Positions 9,502 through 13,050 of a stretch of DNA of 13,050 nt are shown in pieces (position 1 is the first letter of the stretch; every line of letters starts with the position of its first letter). The translations under genes and the position numbers were made by a program. Source of the stretch: Planctomycetota bacterium (GTDB taxonomy: Bacteria > Planctomycetota > UBA1135 > GCA-002686595); assembly GCA_013140785.1 (NCBI GenBank), contig JABFRZ010000074.1:1-13050 (forward strand), given 5' to 3'. Under the pieces are notes generated by a model. It saw nothing but the letters and a program-made list of their open reading frames with translations, was not told the DNA's origin and did not search any database.

Positions 9502-9538
9502 GCTGCCCACTTGGCAGCCACGTCTGGCTCACTGCCAG
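9502..9538. promoter_or_regulatory. Paired palindromes, candidate upstream activator sites for dnaK
   Basis: Site A is GCTGCC-CACTT-GGCAGC (9502-9518); site B is CTGGC-TCACT-GCCAG (9524-9538). Both have 5-nt centres, and their midpoints (9510 and 9531) are 21 bp apart, two helical turns. They lie about 99 and 120 bp upstream of the predicted sigma-54 start, the usual place for NtrC-type enhancers, and have the 6-N5-6 layout typical of Fis-type HTH sites. The arms of A and B are not identical (TGCC versus TGGC). They could instead be RNA hairpins after the regulator gene, but no U-tract follows. Confidence 0.4.
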
Positions 9539-9554
9539 CCTGACAGAGCCGCGC

Positions 9555-9583
9555 GTGAGCGCCTGGAACCGCGCGGAGCGCGC

Positions 9584-9587
<4 letters not shown>
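9555..9587 (-). terminator. Hairpin at the 3' end of the NtrC-family gene
   Basis: GTGAGCGC and GCGCTCAC pair as a perfect 8-bp stem around 17 nt, beginning within the stop codon of the regulator gene. A GC-rich stem at this place suits a terminator or mRNA-end structure, but no T-run follows, so it is not a classical intrinsic terminator. Confidence 0.35.
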
Positions 9588-10995
<1,408 letters not shown>

Positions 10996-10999
<4 letters not shown>

Positions 11000-11784
11000 G
11001 CGCTCGGTCCCTCGCTTCGCTCGCGGGCCTCGCTCTCGTCGCCGCGCACCAGCTCGACCGCCAGCGGCAGGTACAGCGAGAACGAAGAGCCACGGCCCTC
11101 CTCGGACAGGACCGTGACCGACCCGCCGTGCTCCTCGAGGATGCGCCGCACGGTCGAAAGCCCGAGGCCCGTTCCGCCCGGCTTGTCGGACCAGTATTCC
11201 TCGAAGCAGCGCGCCAGCTTCTCGGGCGACATGCCGATGCCGGTATCCGTGATCGAGAGCTCGACCTGGTTGCCCATGCGCCGTACGCGCACGAGGAGCT
11301 CGCCGCCGTCGGGCATGGCCTGGCGCGCGTTCACGAGCAGGTTGAGCACCGCTTGCTTGATGCGCGCCTCGTCCACCAGGACCAGCGGCAGGCCGATGGG
11401 GAGATCGACGTGATGGCGGATTCCGGCGCGCTCGTCCTCGGGCTCGACGAACTCGAGCAGCTCGCGCACGATCCGCGCCAGGTCCTCCGGGCGCCGATCG
11501 ACCACCCCGCCGCGGGCGTAGTGCAGGAAATCGTCCAGGATGTGCTCGAGGCGATGAACCTCGCGCTGCAGGGTCTTGATGCGCTTCTGCGAGCGCTCCT
11601 CGCGCGGCGTGCGCAGCGGCGCGCCCTCGCTGTTGCGCGAAGCCCCGGCGCGCTCCCAATCCTCTTGCAAGAGCGCCAGGTTGATCGACATGGTCGAGAG
11701 CGGATTCTTGATCTCGTGCGCCAGGCCGTCGGCCAGGCGCACGAGGAAGGCCATGCGGTCGGCGTGCGATCTCTTGTCTTCCAA
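10996..11784 (-). CDS. Sensorless cytoplasmic histidine kinase (NtrB-like)
   Basis: A short kinase of about 262 residues holding only the transmitter core. The H-box is LAHEIKNPLS with H23 (numbered from the TTG at 11784). The N-box is NLLVNARQAM (N152), G1 is DTGIG (180-184), the F-box region is CFEEYWSDKPGG and G2 is GGTGLGLS (203-210). No transmembrane helix, PAS or HAMP domain precedes the H-box, so the signal must come from a partner protein or through the transmitter itself. The start is uncertain: the ATG at 11754 would leave only 12 residues before the histidine and clip the dimerisation helix, whereas the TTG at 11784 restores about ten more. Neither has a Shine-Dalgarno. The frame stays open to 13026, but that part is antisense to the gene at 11857. 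It overlaps the regulator gene by ATGA, so the two are co-translated. Confidence 0.9.
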
Positions 11785-11835
11785 GGGCGGGCCGTCGTGG
11801 CGGGCGCCAGAGCGGAACTCCGGCCACGGAGCGGA

Positions 11836-11865
11836 TAGGCTAGCGTCCTCGCCGGTATGCGTGAA
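11836..11865. promoter_or_regulatory. Tentative divergent promoter region between the kinase and YrdC-fusion genes
   Basis: The 72-bp gap holds a partly symmetrical GATAGGCTAGC. TAGGCT (11836-11841, +) could be a -10 for the fusion gene. TAGCCT (11842-11837, -) with TTCACG (11865-11860) 17 bp away could serve the kinase gene. Matches are 3/6 to 4/6 and no -35 is seen for the plus direction, so this is weak. Confidence 0.2.
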
Positions 11866-12960
11866 CGCTCCCTCCTCGTGGCCTCGGGCGACCGCGTGCC
11901 CGAACCCGGCCTGTGCTCCGAAGTGCGCAGTCTGCTCGCGCGCGGCGGGTTGTGCGCATTGCCGACCGAGACCGTGTACGGGTTCGCGGCCCGCGCCGAC
12001 TCCGCCGCGGCCTTGGAATCCCTGCGCCGCATCAAGGGGCGGGCGGCCGAGGTGGCCTTCACCTGGCACGTGGCGGAGCGCGGCGCGCTCGCCTCTTTCG
12101 AGGCGCTGCGCCCGCTGGTGCGCCGGCTGGCCGAGCGTTACTGGCCGGGACCGCTGACGCTCGTCCTGCAGGGCGTTCCTCCGGCCCTCGCACTGGCAGC
12201 CCAGCAAGGTTGGACAGGCGTGCGCATGCCCGCCCACACGCTCTGCACCGGGCTGCTCGCGGCGTGCGAGTTCCCGGTGGTGATGACCAGCGCCAATCTG
12301 CACGGCCAAGCGCCGCTCACGCGCGCCGAGGACGTGGCCGCGCGCTTCGGCGCAGAGCTCGAGCTGGTGGTCGATGGCGGCCCGTCCAGGCTGGGCGAGG
12401 CTTCGGGCGTGCTCGCGCTCGGCCCGGGACGCTTCCAGCTGCTGCGCGAGGGGTTGTTGCGCCTCGAGGACTTGCGGCGCACGGCCGGCCTGCGCATTGC
12501 CTTCGTGTGCACCGGCAACACGTGTCGCTCGCCGATGGCCGAGGCCCTGGCGAACCGGCTTCTGTGCGAGCGCCTGAAGGCCAGCGCTCCGGGCGGGCCG
12601 AGCCTGGCCGATTTCGGCTTCGAGCTCGTTTCGATGGGTATCCATGCAGCCACGGGTGCTCCGGCCTCGAGCGGCGCGCTCGAGGCCATGAACGAGCGCG
12701 GCATCGACTTGCGCGGACACCGCGCGCGCCTGGCCTTGCCCGAAGCGCTCTTGCGCTGCGACCGCATCTACGCATTGACCGAGGCCCACGTCGAGGCTCT
12801 GCGCGTGCAACTGCCACCGGGGCGCCACGCGCCGCTCGAGCGCCTGGACCCGGGCGGCGGCGACATCGCCGATCCCGCGGGTGGACCGCGTGCGGCGTAT
12901 CAGCGCTCGCGCACCGACATCGAGCGCGCGCTGCGTGCGCGCGTCGAAGAGTGGGCCTGA
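11857..12960 (+). CDS. YrdC/Sua5 threonylcarbamoyl-AMP synthase domain fused to low-molecular-weight protein (arginine-type) phosphatase
   Basis: A 367-residue two-domain protein. Residues 20-200 form a YrdC/Sua5 domain: LCALPTETVYGFAARAD (32-48), KGR (60-62), YWPGPLTLVL (95-104), VRMP (122-125) and TSANLHG (144-150), then LLREG at the close. This family makes threonylcarbamoyl-AMP for the t6A modification of tRNA. Residues 212-367 form an LMW phosphatase with the P-loop VCTGNTCRSPMAEA (217-230), nucleophile C218, R224, and general acid D339 in DIADPAGG. Threonine at position 222 is the feature that marks YwlE-type protein-arginine phosphatases rather than tyrosine phosphatases. In Bacillus the separate genes ywlC (sua5) and ywlE lie close together, so the fusion follows a known association. 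Oddities: the segment after KGR is AAEVAFTWHV, lacking the usual proline, and the expected STVV is SGVL. The ATG at 11857 has no Shine-Dalgarno. Confidence 0.93.
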   Translation: MRERSLLVASGDRVPEPGLCSEVRSLLARGGLCALPTETVYGFAARADSAAALESLRRIKGRAAEVAFTWHVAERGALASFEALRPLVRRLAERYWPGPLTLVLQGVPPALALAAQQGWTGVRMPAHTLCTGLLAACEFPVVMTSANLHGQAPLTRAEDVAARFGAELELVVDGGPSRLGEASGVLALGPGRFQLLREGLLRLEDLRRTAGLRIAFVCTGNTCRSPMAEALANRLLCERLKASAPGGPSLADFGFELVSMGIHAATGAPASSGALEAMNERGIDLRGHRARLALPEALLRCDRIYALTEAHVEALRVQLPPGRHAPLERLDPGGGDIADPAGGPRAAYQRSRTDIERALRARVEEWA

Positions 12961-12969
12961 CTTCTTCGA

Positions 12970-12983
12970 CGGCCGGATGGCCG
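12970..12983. terminator. Short hairpin between convergent genes
   Basis: CGGCC-GGAT-GGCCG, a 5-bp stem with a tetraloop, lies 9 nt after the fusion gene's stop and before the convergent gene end at 12998. There is no T-tract on either strand; a terminator role is only suggested by position. Confidence 0.2.
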
Positions 12984-12997
12984 CGCTGGTGCCGCCC

Positions 12998-13050
12998 TCA
13001 GATCTTCGCCAAGGCCTTCCAGGCATCGGCCGTGGTGCTCGCTCCGCGCA
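12998..13050 (-). CDS. Possible C-terminal tail of a convergent gene, truncated by the window edge
   Basis: On the minus strand a frame enters from the window edge and ends at a TGA (13000-12998), reading RGASTTADAWKALAKI. Fourteen of sixteen codons end in G or C, like the real genes here, and the position 38 nt from the end of the convergent YrdC-fusion gene is plausible. Sixteen residues are too few for a family call. Confidence 0.4.
   Translation of the reverse strand, partial: RGASTTADAWKALAKI

Noticed and set aside
9384..9583. CIRCE element or sigma-32 promoter upstream of dnaK.
   Set aside because: No TTAGCACTC-N9-GAGTGCTAA-like inverted repeat and no CTTGAA / CCCCAT pair at the right spacing could be found on the minus strand.

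Overview
The window is very GC-rich and gene-dense, with strongly G/C-ending codons. Convincing Shine-Dalgarno sites precede only some genes (good ones at 3679-3683 and 6038-6043, none before dnaK, the aminotransferase or the YrdC fusion). The DnaK carries the Gram-negative-type insertion near residues 91-120. FG-GAP secreted proteins, sensorless NtrB/NtrC-type signalling and Gld-like ABC operons occur together in Planctomycetota and Myxococcota. My best guess is a high-GC planctomycete-like bacterium; this is an inference and no marker in the window settles it.

Layout. (1) 2-859 (+) is the 3' part of an FG-GAP beta-propeller protein. (2) 923-1780 (+) is a PLP-dependent class IV aminotransferase. 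(3) 7038-1857 (-) is a tight four-gene operon: ABC ATPase, ABC-2 permease, GldG-like auxiliary protein, DUF4340 membrane-anchored protein. The genes are joined by GTGA and ATGA overlaps and a 3-nt gap. (4) 7282-7476 is a small non-autonomous inverted-repeat element (MITE-like) with 20-bp perfect ends, inserted exactly at the dnaK stop codon. (5) 9383-7473 (-) is dnaK. (6) 11784-9584 (-) is a two-component pair: a sensorless histidine kinase overlapping by ATGA an NtrC-family sigma-54 activator. (7) 11857-12960 (+), divergent from the kinase, is a fusion of a YrdC/Sua5 threonylcarbamoyl-AMP synthase domain to a low-molecular-weight (arginine-type) protein phosphatase. (8) 12998-13050 (-) is the possible tail of another gene.

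How the parts may fit. Upstream of dnaK I see a near-consensus sigma-54 promoter (9437-9422) and, about 100 and 120 bp upstream of its predicted start site, two palindromes whose centres are 21 bp apart. The gene just before dnaK encodes a sigma-54 activator with an intact GAFTGA loop. This suggests the kinase/regulator pair controls dnaK, a chaperone more often driven by heat-shock sigma factors or HrcA/CIRCE. A phosphatase of the arginine-phosphatase subtype beside a chaperone and a two-component pair hints at a protein-quality-control neighbourhood, but that part is speculative. The ABC operon is a recognised but poorly understood module. I found no CRISPR array, RNA gene, phage or autonomous insertion sequence.
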